From an uncultured Thermomicrobia bacterium (GTDB lineage Bacteria > Chloroflexota > Chloroflexia > Thermomicrobiales > JALYUS01): DNA of 42,686 bases. A model generated the notes under the pieces. That model did no database searches. It saw nothing but the letters and a program-made list of their open reading frames with translations, and was not told the DNA's origin. The stretch spans positions 1 to 42,686 of the forward strand of contig CALBSO010000144.1 of the NCBI GenBank assembly GCA_937968015.1, written 5' to 3'. The position numbers were made by a program, and so were the translations under genes. Shown here piece by piece: positions 31,209 to 39,190 of the stretch (its first letter is position 1; every line of letters starts with the position of its first letter).

Positions 31209-32726
31209 ATGTCTCCCTCGCCAGCGACCGATACTACCCCAAAGAATGATCGAAGCGCCGTCGCGGCGCTCCTCGATGCTGTCTGGTGGTTCTTCACGTC
31301 TGTGCGCGTCGCGCTCTGGTTGATCGGCGCGACGATTGGCTGGGTGCTGGTTGCCACGCTGGCGCAATCAACCTTCCCCGCCTACCTCGGTCGGACGATC
31401 CCGGCGACACGCGGATTGATGCAGCGGTGGGCGAACTGGGCCGTCTGGGAGTCGCCTGTTTTTTTGTTGACGCTTGGCTTGCTCGTCGTGAGTATCATCC
31501 TCGGCGGTATGGTGAACCGCTGGCCGGGCATCGCCCAGCGCATCTGGCGCCCCGGTATCCGCACCTCCACCGGCTTTTTCAGCGCGGTTAAGACATCCAC
31601 GACGCTGGACCTGCCGACCCCCGATGCGGGTGTGACCACTTTTATGTCGGTACTGGGCGCGCATCGGTATCGCACACGCTCCTGGCGAGACGAGAAGAGC
31701 GGCGCGACCCATCTCTATGGCGACAAGAATCGCTACAGCCTGCTCGCGACCTTCCCGTTTCACACCGGCCTCGTCCTCTTGATGTTCGGCGCGATGATTG
31801 CGGCGACGTTTGGCTGGCGTGAGATCGGCTTCCTCGTGCCCGACGGCTCCGTCCGCGCGGTTGGGCATGGCACGGGCCTCAGCATCCGCAACGATGGGTT
31901 CGTGGACGCCTACTATGACGATGGGCGCGCGCGCGATTACTACTCGGATGTTGAAATCCTTCGCGATGGCCAGACAGTGAAAGCGGGCCGACTGCGTGTG
32001 AATAGCCCGATCAGTTACGGTAGCGTGTCGTTGCATCAGGCGACCTACGGGCAGGCGGCGAAGTTCGTTATCGCCGATGCGGCGACGGGCGCAATCCGCT
32101 GGGATGACAGCATCCCGATCTACGTGTCGGATGATCGCCGCTTCGCACGGCAGTTCACGGACGCGCTCGGCGAGTTCGAGCCAACCGGCGTGCAGCCGCT
32201 GGAGGATCTCGGCATCACCGTGCGCCTCGTCGCGTCGGCAGGCTCGCAGGACGAGAAGATCGGTGTCGGGCAGATGGCAATTGCGATCTTCGATAACCGC
32301 GCGGTGAAAGTGGGATCAGCACCGATTGGCACCGGCAAACTCGATCCGGGCGGCTCGGTGACCATCGGTGGCCTGACGTTCACATTCCAGCGCGAAGTGC
32401 GCTTCACGGGGTTGCAGATCACGCACAATCCGGGCCTGCCCATCATTATCGCCGCCGCAGTCATGATCTTTTTCAGCATTATGGTAACGTTCTATTTGCC
32501 GCACCGCCGCGTGCGGGCGCTCGTCGTACCACACGCGGACGGCGCCGCGCGGATGCACGTCGGCGCGCAGGTGAAGTTGGATATTTTCGGCGCGAAGGAA
32601 TTTGAGCGACTCGTGACGGAGATCGTCGAGCGAATCACGGTCGCATCGCGCGAGAGAGACGATACTCCGCCGGCCTTGGATCATCTGCGATCCGAATCGG
32701 AAGAGGCGACGCTCGTCAGTGACTGA
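31209..32726 (+). CDS. resB: Cytochrome c biogenesis protein ResB
   Basis: This 505-residue membrane protein forms the haem delivery complex of system II with CcsA. It has the ResB pattern: FFTSVRVALWLIGATIGWVL near the N-terminus, three early membrane segments, a large outer domain (LVPDGSVRAVGHGTGLSIRN, INSPISYGSVSLHQATYGQA-like VNSPISYGSVSLHQATYG), and a late membrane segment (PGLPIIIAAAVMIFFSIMVT) followed by FYLPHRRV. ATG 31209 has ACGGAG upstream; an in-frame GTG further upstream is weaker. It lies 124 bp after ccdA. A GGTATCAT at 31121-31128 could be a promoter of its own. Confidence 0.9.
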   Translation: MSPSPATDTTPKNDRSAVAALLDAVWWFFTSVRVALWLIGATIGWVLVATLAQSTFPAYLGRTIPATRGLMQRWANWAVWESPVFLLTLGLLVVSIILGGMVNRWPGIAQRIWRPGIRTSTGFFSAVKTSTTLDLPTPDAGVTTFMSVLGAHRYRTRSWRDEKSGATHLYGDKNRYSLLATFPFHTGLVLLMFGAMIAATFGWREIGFLVPDGSVRAVGHGTGLSIRNDGFVDAYYDDGRARDYYSDVEILRDGQTVKAGRLRVNSPISYGSVSLHQATYGQAAKFVIADAATGAIRWDDSIPIYVSDDRRFARQFTDALGEFEPTGVQPLEDLGITVRLVASAGSQDEKIGVGQMAIAIFDNRAVKVGSAPIGTGKLDPGGSVTIGGLTFTFQREVRFTGLQITHNPGLPIIIAAAVMIFFSIMVTFYLPHRRVRALVVPHADGAARMHVGAQVKLDIFGAKEFERLVTEIVERITVASRERDDTPPALDHLRSESEEATLVSD

Positions 32727-32760
32727 TCCGCGTATCAGGCGGACGAAGGGATTGTGAGAG

Positions 32761-33684
32761 ATGCTGGGAGCACTGAAGTTTTCTTCGTATTGCTTGTATG
32801 GGGCGTTTGTCTGCGCGGTCGCCTCGACGATCCTCTATGTCATCTATAGCGTCGGGCTGTTCCGCGTCCGCGCCGCACGCATGCAGACGACGACGGGCGA
32901 CACGATTACCACCGGTGTAACCGCGCAGTACAGGGCAGGCGGCCCGACGACCGCCGGATACCTCGCGACCTACATGCAGCGATCCGCCCTGCTCTTCATG
33001 GTCGGCGCGCTGGTTTTCCGCACCATCGTGTCGAAGCGCGGCCCGTACGGCAATATGTACGAGTTTGCGCTCGCCTTCGCGACGACGATTTGTCTTGCGT
33101 ACTACATCATGTCGCGCATCTATCCGGTCAAGGCGCTCGGCGCGATGGCGATGGCCGCTGCCTCCACGATCATGCTCTATGGTATCTCCCGGCCCGCCTC
33201 CGAGAAGCAAGTTGCCGGCCTCATCCCCGCCTTGCAAAGCAAATGGATCGCCATTCATGTCCCGATGGCGATGCTCGCGTATGGGTTCTTCACCATCGGT
33301 TTCGCGGCGGGCGCGATGTATCTGATTCAGGAGCGGGTGAAGACGGACAAACTACCGTCGCTCGATGTACTCGATGAGGTCGGCTATCGCGCGACCGTCG
33401 TTGGGTTTCCCCTGATGTTCCTGACGCTCGTTCTCGGCGGCATTTGGGCATCGGAGGCGTGGGGCGGGTTCTGGACGTGGGACCCGAAAGAGACGTCCGC
33501 GCTGGTGACGTGGCTCATTTACGGCTTTTACATGCATGCCCGTGTCGTCCGTGGGATGAAGGGGCGAGGGACGGCGATCATCCTGATCGTCGGTTTCGCC
33601 GCGACGATTTTCACGTACTACGGCAACTACTGGTTCACGGGATTGCACGGATTCATCGGGCCAGGTGGCCTCGGGGGAGACTGA
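32761..33684 (+). CDS. ccsA: Cytochrome c biogenesis protein CcsA/ResC
   Basis: This 307-residue membrane protein holds the tryptophan-rich haem-binding WWD motif WGGFWTWDPKETSALVTWLI and conserved haem-ligand histidines (WIAIHVPMAMLAYGFF; YGFYMHARVVRGMKG). It has eight membrane segments. With ResB it brings haem across the membrane and attaches it to apocytochrome c. It starts with ATG 32761, 34 bp after resB. Length is normal. Confidence 0.93.
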   Translation: MLGALKFSSYCLYGAFVCAVASTILYVIYSVGLFRVRAARMQTTTGDTITTGVTAQYRAGGPTTAGYLATYMQRSALLFMVGALVFRTIVSKRGPYGNMYEFALAFATTICLAYYIMSRIYPVKALGAMAMAAASTIMLYGISRPASEKQVAGLIPALQSKWIAIHVPMAMLAYGFFTIGFAAGAMYLIQERVKTDKLPSLDVLDEVGYRATVVGFPLMFLTLVLGGIWASEAWGGFWTWDPKETSALVTWLIYGFYMHARVVRGMKGRGTAIILIVGFAATIFTYYGNYWFTGLHGFIGPGGLGGD

Positions 33685-33688
33685 GCCA

Positions 33689-34291
33689 ATGGCGGGTACG
33701 ACCCACGATGCCACCGTGCCGGAATCGGCCCCGCCGCTCCGGACATTGCCACGCGGCGTGCAGGTCGGCGTCGGTCTGCTGCTCGCTGCCGCAATCGTCC
33801 TTGGCATCGCCTTGCTCAATCGCGAGAATGGCGGCGCGGGCCTCACTGATCCGGGCCGCACCGTCCCACGGGTGGGCGACCGGCTTGCCTCCCTTCCGGT
33901 CACGACGACCGATGGCACGGCTTTCGATATGACGACACTCAATGGCCATCCGGTCTGGGTCAACTTCTGGGCCTCATGGTGCGGGCCGTGCAAGGCAGAG
34001 ATGCCGGACCTGCAAACCGTGTACGAGCAGGAACGTGCGAAACATCCCGATCTCATTCTGCTCCTCGTCAACACCGCGGATGTACGGCAGGACGGACTGA
34101 AGTATTACCGGGATTTGCGTATGAGCGGCACGCTCGTCTTCAATGATGGCTCGCGCGATGTTGGCCCGTACCGGATCACGAACTTCCCGACGCATCTGAT
34201 GATTGATCGCAACGGCGTCGTTCAGCGCGTGCTGCAACAATCGCTCGACCCGGAGACCGCACGTAAGGAACTCCTGCGCATCACTGGCTGA
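33689..34291 (+). CDS. resA: Membrane-anchored thioredoxin-like protein (ResA/TlpA)
   Basis: This 200-residue protein has one N-terminal membrane anchor (about 24-43) and a thioredoxin fold outside the cell with WVNFWASWCGPCKAEMPDLQ (Cys98 and Cys101). Further family marks are LLVNTADVRQD and ITNFPTHLMIDRNGVV with the cis-proline. It reduces disulfides in apocytochromes so that haem can attach, and CcdA recycles it. ATG 33689 is 4 bp after the ccsA stop with GGGGGAG upstream. It closes the operon. Confidence 0.92.
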   Translation: MAGTTHDATVPESAPPLRTLPRGVQVGVGLLLAAAIVLGIALLNRENGGAGLTDPGRTVPRVGDRLASLPVTTTDGTAFDMTTLNGHPVWVNFWASWCGPCKAEMPDLQTVYEQERAKHPDLILLLVNTADVRQDGLKYYRDLRMSGTLVFNDGSRDVGPYRITNFPTHLMIDRNGVVQRVLQQSLDPETARKELLRITG

Positions 34292-34300
34292 CGTGGCGAA

Positions 34301-34329
34301 TTGCGCGGCCACAGAGCGCATGGTACGAT
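34301..34329 (+). promoter_or_regulatory. Promoter of tRNA-Lys
   Basis: TTGCGC (34301-34306) and TACGAT (34324-34329) are exactly 17 bp apart and end 10 bp before the first base of the tRNA. Confidence 0.6.
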
Positions 34330-34339
34330 TTTGCGTGAT

Positions 34340-34414
34340 GGGCCTGTAGCTCAGCGGTAGAGCAGTGGACTTTTAATCCATTGGTCGTGGGTTCGAATCC
34401 CACCGGGCTCACCA
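34340..34414 (+). tRNA. tRNA-Lys (anticodon UUU), CCA encoded
   Basis: A full cloverleaf is seen: acceptor GGGCCTG with CGGGCTC, D arm GCTC...GAGC, anticodon stem GTGGA/TCCAT with loop CTTTTAA (TTT anticodon), and T arm GTGGG-TTCGAAT-CCCAC. Discriminator A34411 is followed by an encoded CCA. It has a near promoter and a terminator, so it is transcribed alone. Confidence 0.97.
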
Positions 34415-34429
34415 TACAGAGTATCGAAA

Positions 34430-34460
34430 ACGCGCTGCCGACTGGTGGCGTGTTTCTCTT
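34430..34460 (+). terminator. Rho-independent terminator of tRNA-Lys
   Basis: ACGCGCTGCC (34430-34439) pairs with GGTGGCGTGT (34444-34453) using three wobble pairs, with a 4-nt loop, and is followed by TTCTCTT. It lies just after the tRNA and before the convergent gene at 34500. Confidence 0.65.
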
Positions 34461-34499
34461 ATTGCCAACGGTTGTCCTGAGTGCCCCACATGCCGCCGA

Positions 34500-35591
34500 T
34501 TACTGATAGATGACGACGAGTGGGCTCGGATCGAGGGCGACGATGTCGGCGGGTGTCATGAGCGGGACGTCTTGCGTATAGAACAGTTTGATCCCGCCGT
34601 ATTGGATCAATTCGTCGTGAACGAATGTGGTGTAGTTCTTGGTCTTCGCCCCGGGCGCGCCGAATCCGTCCATGACGGTGACGATTTGGACGTGCGGGAT
34701 TGGTTTGATGTTCGCTTTGTCCGGCAGCATGTCGGACCGAAACTGATGGATGACGAGGACCTTATCGGTGATGCCGTTCTGGCGTACGATCTCAGCGAGC
34801 ATCTCCGCCGCAGCCATCACTTCCGCTGCGCTGACGCTGCCGAACACCTCGCCGGGAATCTCGCCGCGCTTGACATGAAATTCCGGATCAATGGCGAGAT
34901 GCACAGACGGGCGTTTGAGGATCGGCGCGAGCCGGGCGACCTCGTTCGCCACGCTGTCGTATCCCATCTGGATGTCCAGCAGGAGCAGGCAGTTATTTTG
35001 TTCCGCGATCTGTGCATACTGCTCGATCAACGGCAGTCGCGTCCGGTTGAGGTAGAGGCCATCGCTGCCCGGCGTGTCGGAGGCGACGGAGGCGATCAGT
35101 TCAATTGTCGGGATCACCGGGCGGGAGGGATCGGCGGTGTGATAAGCGGCGGCTTGCGCTTTGAGTTTGGCAATCATCGCTGCCGGGCTGGCGAACTCGC
35201 CAAGGATACCAAGCCGGTTGTTTTCGGGATGACCGTAGAAGGTGACGAGTCGGCTGGTAAGAAGCGGGCCGTTCGGAACGACCGGCTTGGGTGTCGGCGT
35301 GGGCGGTAAGGGGGTGGGTGTTGGCTCACTCGCACGTTGCCCGACGACGCGTGCCGCGAAGACCGGAGCCACCGGAGGTACAATCGTCGGAATGGCAGTC
35401 GGTTCGCGCGTTGGCGCGATCGTTGCGTTCGCGATCTCGTCGCTGGTCAGCAGACGACCGGTCGGCGTGACGAGCGGCCTCCCTTGATGGCTGGGTACGG
35501 TTTCCGCGAGATGCGGCAGCGCAATCGCACCGCCGATGATGAGCGCGAGAACGACAATCATCCGGACTCGCCGAGTACCAATTCCTGTCAC
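34500..35591 (-). CDS. Secreted or membrane-anchored protein of unknown function
   Basis: This 363-residue protein has an N-terminal signal anchor (RMIVVLALIIGGAIALPHLA) and a Pro/Thr-rich linker (PTPTPLPPTPTPKPVVP, about 92-110). The domain that follows is TIM-barrel-like: RLVTFYGHPENNRLGILGEF, VIPTIELIASVASDTPGSDG, NCLLLLDIQMGYDSVANEVA, VHLAIDPEFHVKRGE, and KVLVIHQFRSDMLP. The repeated strand ends with Asp/Glu resemble a glycosidase active site, but I cannot name the family. GTG 35591 is used with GGAGG close upstream; an ATG at residue 11 is possible. Confidence 0.7.
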   Translation of the reverse strand: MTGIGTRRVRMIVVLALIIGGAIALPHLAETVPSHQGRPLVTPTGRLLTSDEIANATIAPTREPTAIPTIVPPVAPVFAARVVGQRASEPTPTPLPPTPTPKPVVPNGPLLTSRLVTFYGHPENNRLGILGEFASPAAMIAKLKAQAAAYHTADPSRPVIPTIELIASVASDTPGSDGLYLNRTRLPLIEQYAQIAEQNNCLLLLDIQMGYDSVANEVARLAPILKRPSVHLAIDPEFHVKRGEIPGEVFGSVSAAEVMAAAEMLAEIVRQNGITDKVLVIHQFRSDMLPDKANIKPIPHVQIVTVMDGFGAPGAKTKNYTTFVHDELIQYGGIKLFYTQDVPLMTPADIVALDPSPLVVIYQ

Positions 35592-35887
35592 CGCCTCCAG
35601 CCCTTCCTTCCCGCTTCACATGCCCGATGCACCGTGTGCTCATGCTGGCACGCAACGATCGCAGAGAAGCGGGTCATCGTCAGTCGCATCAGCCCCGGCG
35701 TCGCTATCGCAAGGGTATCGCCACCGCCTCTCCTCCCACGGTTCCGAGCCTCGCGTGGGAGCATACCGGAGGCACAGCGCAACCGCACATCGCCGTGCCG
35801 TCTTTTTACATCTTCTTCCCAATTTGCCGCCCGTACGGTAGAAAGAGGACGACGCGGTGTAGGTACGGGTGATGAGGAGGAGCGGTC
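35592..35887. other. Divergent intergenic region with an 8-bp inverted repeat
   Basis: No gene is recognised in these 296 bp. CTCCCACG (35733-35740) and CGTGGGAG (35754-35761) form a perfect stem with a 13-nt loop. A pyrimidine-rich, T-rich patch lies at about 35800-35825. No confident promoter was found for either flanking gene. Confidence 0.35.
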
Positions 35888-36724
35888 GTGCTGAACCGGA
35901 TCGGCAAGGTCTTGGGTATCCTGACGGTGATTGGTGGCCTGTTGGCCATTTGCACGGCGCCGGTCGCGGCGGCGGGCCTCGTCGCGCGGGTGGCAGGCGG
36001 CGGCATCCAATTCGATGGCAACGGGTTCTACCCCGGAGAACTCGTGCAAATCAACGGCATCCGCTACGACGGGAGCACGATCCCCTACGGCCCGGCGACC
36101 GCGAACGCGGTTGGCGCGATCACCGGCGTCGTACCGTACGCAGACACCGCGCTCTACCAACTCGACGCGCGCGGCTACGCCTCGGGCATGCACGCCGTGA
36201 GCAATATCGCTGGGGCATTGCCCTATCCTGTCGTGCCGCCGGGATACCCGTATGTGACGCCGACGTTCCCCGATTACACTGTTTGCGCGCCTGGAACGTT
36301 GCCAATCGCTGGCGGCGATGCGAATACTGGCTATCCATTTACGGGCGCGCCGTTTGGTGGCCCCTATCCGGGGCCGGGCTTCAACTATGCGGTGCCACCA
36401 AGCGGAGTAATTCTGTATCCCTACCTGACCGGCTGCACGGGTGGTGCGTTCGGGGAGCCAACCTTCATTGCGAACGTCCCGTTCTCGTATGTCGGATCGC
36501 CGGTGGTCTTCATTGGTAGCGGATGGGCGCCCGGCGCGTCGGTCAGCCTTTGGGCCACCGCGCCCGACGGCTCAACTGAGATGCCGACCACCGCGACCGC
36601 CGGCAGCGACGGCACGCTGACCGGAACCATCGCCTTTCCCGCACCGGGCGCGTGGTCTGTCTATGCACAGTCGAGCGGAATGACAAGTCCGCTCATCGTT
36701 GTCATGCAAGTTCACGCGCGATAG
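35888..36724 (+). CDS. Secreted protein with two Ig-like halves
   Basis: This 278-residue protein has a signal peptide (LNRIGKVLGILTVIGGLLAI, cleavage after PVAAAG). The mature part has a first beta domain (IQFDGNGFYPGELVQINGIR) and a last one (VVFIGSGWAPGASVSLWATA). Both share a G(F/W).PG...V pattern, as in Ig-like modules of secreted bacterial proteins. The middle is very rich in Gly, Pro and Tyr (YPVVPPGYPYVTPTFPDYT; GAPFGGPYPGPGFNY), with two cysteines that may pair. No enzyme motif is seen. GTG 35888 has GAGGAGG upstream. A surface or spore-coat type role is possible. Confidence 0.65.
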   Translation: MLNRIGKVLGILTVIGGLLAICTAPVAAAGLVARVAGGGIQFDGNGFYPGELVQINGIRYDGSTIPYGPATANAVGAITGVVPYADTALYQLDARGYASGMHAVSNIAGALPYPVVPPGYPYVTPTFPDYTVCAPGTLPIAGGDANTGYPFTGAPFGGPYPGPGFNYAVPPSGVILYPYLTGCTGGAFGEPTFIANVPFSYVGSPVVFIGSGWAPGASVSLWATAPDGSTEMPTTATAGSDGTLTGTIAFPAPGAWSVYAQSSGMTSPLIVVMQVHAR

Positions 36725-36802
36725 GTCATGCCCGGCCTGCGCGAGGCCCCAGATATGCGCCATGCTTCACCAGTGTTTCCTGAGCCCGGCATGGAGTTCC
36801 GC

Positions 36803-37468
36803 TTATGGGGTGAGGGCTGGCGCTTTCGGTCGCACATCGTAGGCGCAAACATGCTGACCGGCGATCATATGAGCGATGCGCGTCACGTCGGCATCCGGGA
36901 GGGCGGCACGGAGAAAGGCGATTTCCGTACGGCAGGCTTGACCATACTTCCGCGCGACTTCCATTACCGCGCAGTTGTGCTCGACGATGCGGAATGACCC
37001 GTCAGGTTGCGCCTCGAATGCGGCGAGATAGCCATCCTCATCGAGTAATTCGGTAATCACGCGGACCTGTTCGGCGAAGGTAAGCCCGGTGGTGCGCTGT
37101 TGGGCGCGTTCGAGACGGCGTTCACCACGTTTGTCGAAGATCCGTTCCAGGAGCGCCGGATCGGCTTCTTCGACATATTCAAGCAGTTCGTTCGTGAGAT
37201 CCACATAGTTGCGTGGGAAAAGACTATCCGCCAACGGCGTAAGGTAGTAAATAAATTTTGGCCTGCCGCGCCCGTCCCGCAGGTCGGTGTGCGCGATGAG
37301 GCCGTCTCGCTCCAGCGCGGTCATGTGCTGTCGCGTGCCGCTCAGCGTCACGCCGATGGTCTCGGCGATTCCCTCTGAGCGGGCTGATCCGCGTTTTTTC
37401 AGCAGGGTCAGGATTTGTCGGCGCGTCTCCGGCATCGCGGACAACGCGGGATGGATTTCAGTCGGCAC
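36803..37468 (-). CDS. SufR-like winged-helix regulator with a C-terminal cysteine cluster
   Basis: This 221-residue regulator has a winged helix (ETRRQILTLLKKRGSARSEG, IAETIGVTLSGTRQHMTALE, RDGLIAHTDLRDGRGRPKFI). The C-terminal domain has three cysteines, Cys166 (EHNCAV), Cys179 (GQACRTE) and Cys208 (QHVCAYD), in a C-x12-C-x28-C arrangement like the [Fe-S]-binding repressor SufR. It may sense iron-sulfur clusters or redox state. GTG 37468 is set by GGAGGGAG; the frame is open to 37534, but that part lies in its own promoter. It is divergent from a VOC gene across a palindrome. Confidence 0.78.
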   Translation of the reverse strand: MPTEIHPALSAMPETRRQILTLLKKRGSARSEGIAETIGVTLSGTRQHMTALERDGLIAHTDLRDGRGRPKFIYYLTPLADSLFPRNYVDLTNELLEYVEEADPALLERIFDKRGERRLERAQQRTTGLTFAEQVRVITELLDEDGYLAAFEAQPDGSFRIVEHNCAVMEVARKYGQACRTEIAFLRAALPDADVTRIAHMIAGQHVCAYDVRPKAPALTP

Positions 37469-37506
37469 AGGCTCTCCCTCCGGCGTCGCATCGCCACTCC
37501 TCTCGT

Positions 37507-37534
37507 AGTATACGCCGGACGCGCATTTTCGCAA
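37507..37534 (-). promoter_or_regulatory. Promoter of the SufR-like gene
   Basis: On the minus strand TTGCGA (37534-37529) and TATACT (37512-37507) are 16 bp apart. Transcription would start near 37500, about 30 nt before GTG 37468. Confidence 0.55.
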
Positions 37535-37542
37535 ATAAAAAC

Positions 37543-37556
37543 AGCAAGTACTCGCT
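37543..37556. promoter_or_regulatory. Imperfect palindrome, operator candidate
   Basis: AGCAAGT-ACTCGCT is a 14-bp palindrome with one mismatched pair, centred at 37549/37550, and the symmetry continues weakly outward into AT-rich flanks. It is next to the -35 box of the SufR-like gene and within reach of the VOC gene promoter (TATGCT at 37570-37575). Confidence 0.4.
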
Positions 37557-37639
37557 TTATTCGCCGAGATATGCTACGCTGGTTTTGAGGCATGAAACGT
37601 ACAACGGCGTACGCGGCGACGTTCACGCAGGAGACGGTG

Positions 37640-38116
37640 ATGAACATCACAGGACTCTTCGAGACGCACCTAATGGTGACGGATCTCGACCGCTCGATGC
37701 GTTTCTATCAGGATGTGCTCCATCTGCCATTTGCCTATGCCGTCCCGGAGCGTCGCGCCGCCTTTCTCTGGATCGGCGCTCCCGGCAGTGCGATGCTTGG
37801 CCTCTGGGGATCATCCGCGCCGCTCGGATTGCATCTCCATCTCGCGTTTCAGATGCCGGTCGCGGATATTATCCAGGCCGTGGACGACTTGCGAGCGGCG
37901 AATATCGTCCCACGCGGCTTCAATGGTGTGCCCTGCGAGACACCATGTGTGATCGGCTGGATGCCGGCGATCGCGCTCTACTTCTCTGACCCCGATGGGC
38001 ACTCACTCGAGTTCATCAGCATGTTGCCCGATCCACCGCGCCCGGAGATCGGCGTCGTGTCGTGGCCGGACTGGCAACGTCTTGTCGGTGGCGCCGGAGC
38101 GCGCGAGCGCGCATGA
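37640..38116 (+). CDS. VOC superfamily (glyoxalase/bleomycin resistance-like) protein
   Basis: This 158-residue protein has two beta-alpha-beta-beta-beta halves: FETHLMVTDLDRSMRFYQDV with the metal histidine and LHLPFAYAVPERRAAFLWIG, then LHLHLAFQMPVADIIQAVDD and ALYFSDPDGHSLEFISML with the final glutamate. Members include glyoxalases, dioxygenases and resistance proteins. ATG 37640 has GGAGACG upstream; an in-frame ATG 48 nt earlier (37592) is less supported. It is divergent from the SufR-like gene and may be its target. Confidence 0.85.
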   Translation: MNITGLFETHLMVTDLDRSMRFYQDVLHLPFAYAVPERRAAFLWIGAPGSAMLGLWGSSAPLGLHLHLAFQMPVADIIQAVDDLRAANIVPRGFNGVPCETPCVIGWMPAIALYFSDPDGHSLEFISMLPDPPRPEIGVVSWPDWQRLVGGAGARERA

Positions 38117-38290
38117 TCCGGTTTTCCCGAAGGGCAGGTTGGGTCATGGTGTACGATGCACTGGTTGTGATTGCCCGGTCACGCCTGGAGGATCGGCGAG
38201 CGAATCGAGGGCGTACGGTACCTGCCGGCAACGACACTTTCACCAGGCCATACGTCGCGCTAGGTAGGTGGCCAGAGCAGATTAGACACC

Positions 38291-38346
38291 GGTGGCGGCG
38301 GGCTTTAGCCTGCCGAGTCTGGCGCAGGCTAAAGCCCGCGCCCACC
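38291..38346. repeat. 16-bp perfect inverted repeat, REP or MITE-like
   Basis: GCGGGCTTTAGCCTGC (38298-38313) and GCAGGCTAAAGCCCGC (38324-38339) are exact complements with a 10-nt loop. Flanks GGTGGCG and GCCCACC extend it by partial pairing to 38291-38346, and weaker symmetry reaches further. No coding is seen in 38117-38401. Confidence 0.6.
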
Positions 38347-38401
38347 GTCCAAATTCAGATGTCTACCCACTTAGGTTGATGCAAGAAAGGCATGCACACC
38401 T

Positions 38402-38989
38402 ATGACCGTGACATCCGAGCCGGTGCGCATCCTGGGTATTGGCGGCAGCACGCGGCGTGGCTCGATGAGTCTCCTCGCGCTCAAGGTGGCGTTACGGATC
38501 GCGGAGGAGGAGGGGGCGCAAACCAGCCTCGCCGCCGTCCGCGATCTCGATTTACCGCTGTACAATGGCGAGCGGCATTTGAGTGAATATCCCGCGACGC
38601 TGCACTGGCTCCTTGACGAAGTTCGCGCGGCGGATGGCTTCGTCATCTGCTCGCCAACCTATCACGGGACGATCAGCGGCGCGGCGAAGAATGTCCTCGA
38701 CTCACTGGAGTTTCTCGCGAGCGACCAGCCGCGCTATCTCGGCGGGAAGGCCGTCGCGCTGCTTGGCTACGGCGGCGCGAGTGCGATGAATGTCATCAAC
38801 AGCCTGTATCACACCGTCCGCACGCTCAACGCGCACGTCGTCCCGGCGGTCGTCATCCTCTCCCGCGATCAACTGGACGGCGAGAATGTGGACATCACAG
38901 AGGCCGTACCGCGCCAGCGGACAGTGACGATGATGCGCGAGGTGATTGCCCTCAGCCGGTTGATCCGGGACGACAAGGCGCGAGCGTAA
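38402..38989 (+). CDS. NADPH-dependent FMN reductase family protein
   Basis: This 195-residue flavodoxin-like protein has the FMN phosphate loop ILGIGGSTRRGSMS, VRDLDLPLYNGE, the FMN ring site VICSPTYHGTISGAAKNVLD and KAVALLGYGGASAMNVINSL. Members reduce FMN, quinones or azo dyes with NAD(P)H. ATG 38402 is 12 nt after AAAGG. A short frame with a strong ribosome site follows at 39008. Confidence 0.88.
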   Translation: MTVTSEPVRILGIGGSTRRGSMSLLALKVALRIAEEEGAQTSLAAVRDLDLPLYNGERHLSEYPATLHWLLDEVRAADGFVICSPTYHGTISGAAKNVLDSLEFLASDQPRYLGGKAVALLGYGGASAMNVINSLYHTVRTLNAHVVPAVVILSRDQLDGENVDITEAVPRQRTVTMMREVIALSRLIRDDKARA

Positions 38990-39007
38990 TGGCGATCAGG
39001 AGGAACG

Positions 39008-39136
39008 ATGGTTGACGCGGCAGTGCCCGAATCATCAGAGGCGGTTCCGGCGCTGCGCGATCCACGCATGCGGCTCAGGGCGTATGCATTCTCGGGAACC
39101 GGGATGCCGAGTAAGGCGAAGACTTCTTTGGGGTGA
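39008..39136 (+). pseudogene. Short truncated open frame behind a strong ribosome site
   Basis: ATG 39008 has an ideal AGGAGG 5 nt upstream and opens 42 codons: MVDAAVPESSEAVPALRDPR, then MRLRAYAFSGTGMPSKAKTS and LG before TGA. No family is recognised. The start looks real, since it sits 18 nt behind the FMN reductase, but the protein ends early and the DNA after about 39070 also shows a minus-strand protein-like stretch (HPKEVFALLGIPVPENAYAL). The gene was probably cut by a rearrangement. Confidence 0.35.
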
Positions 39137-39190
39137 CCGCCGTAATAGCGGAGCCGTTGATTGCCTATTCCATGACTCACCGGAAGATGA

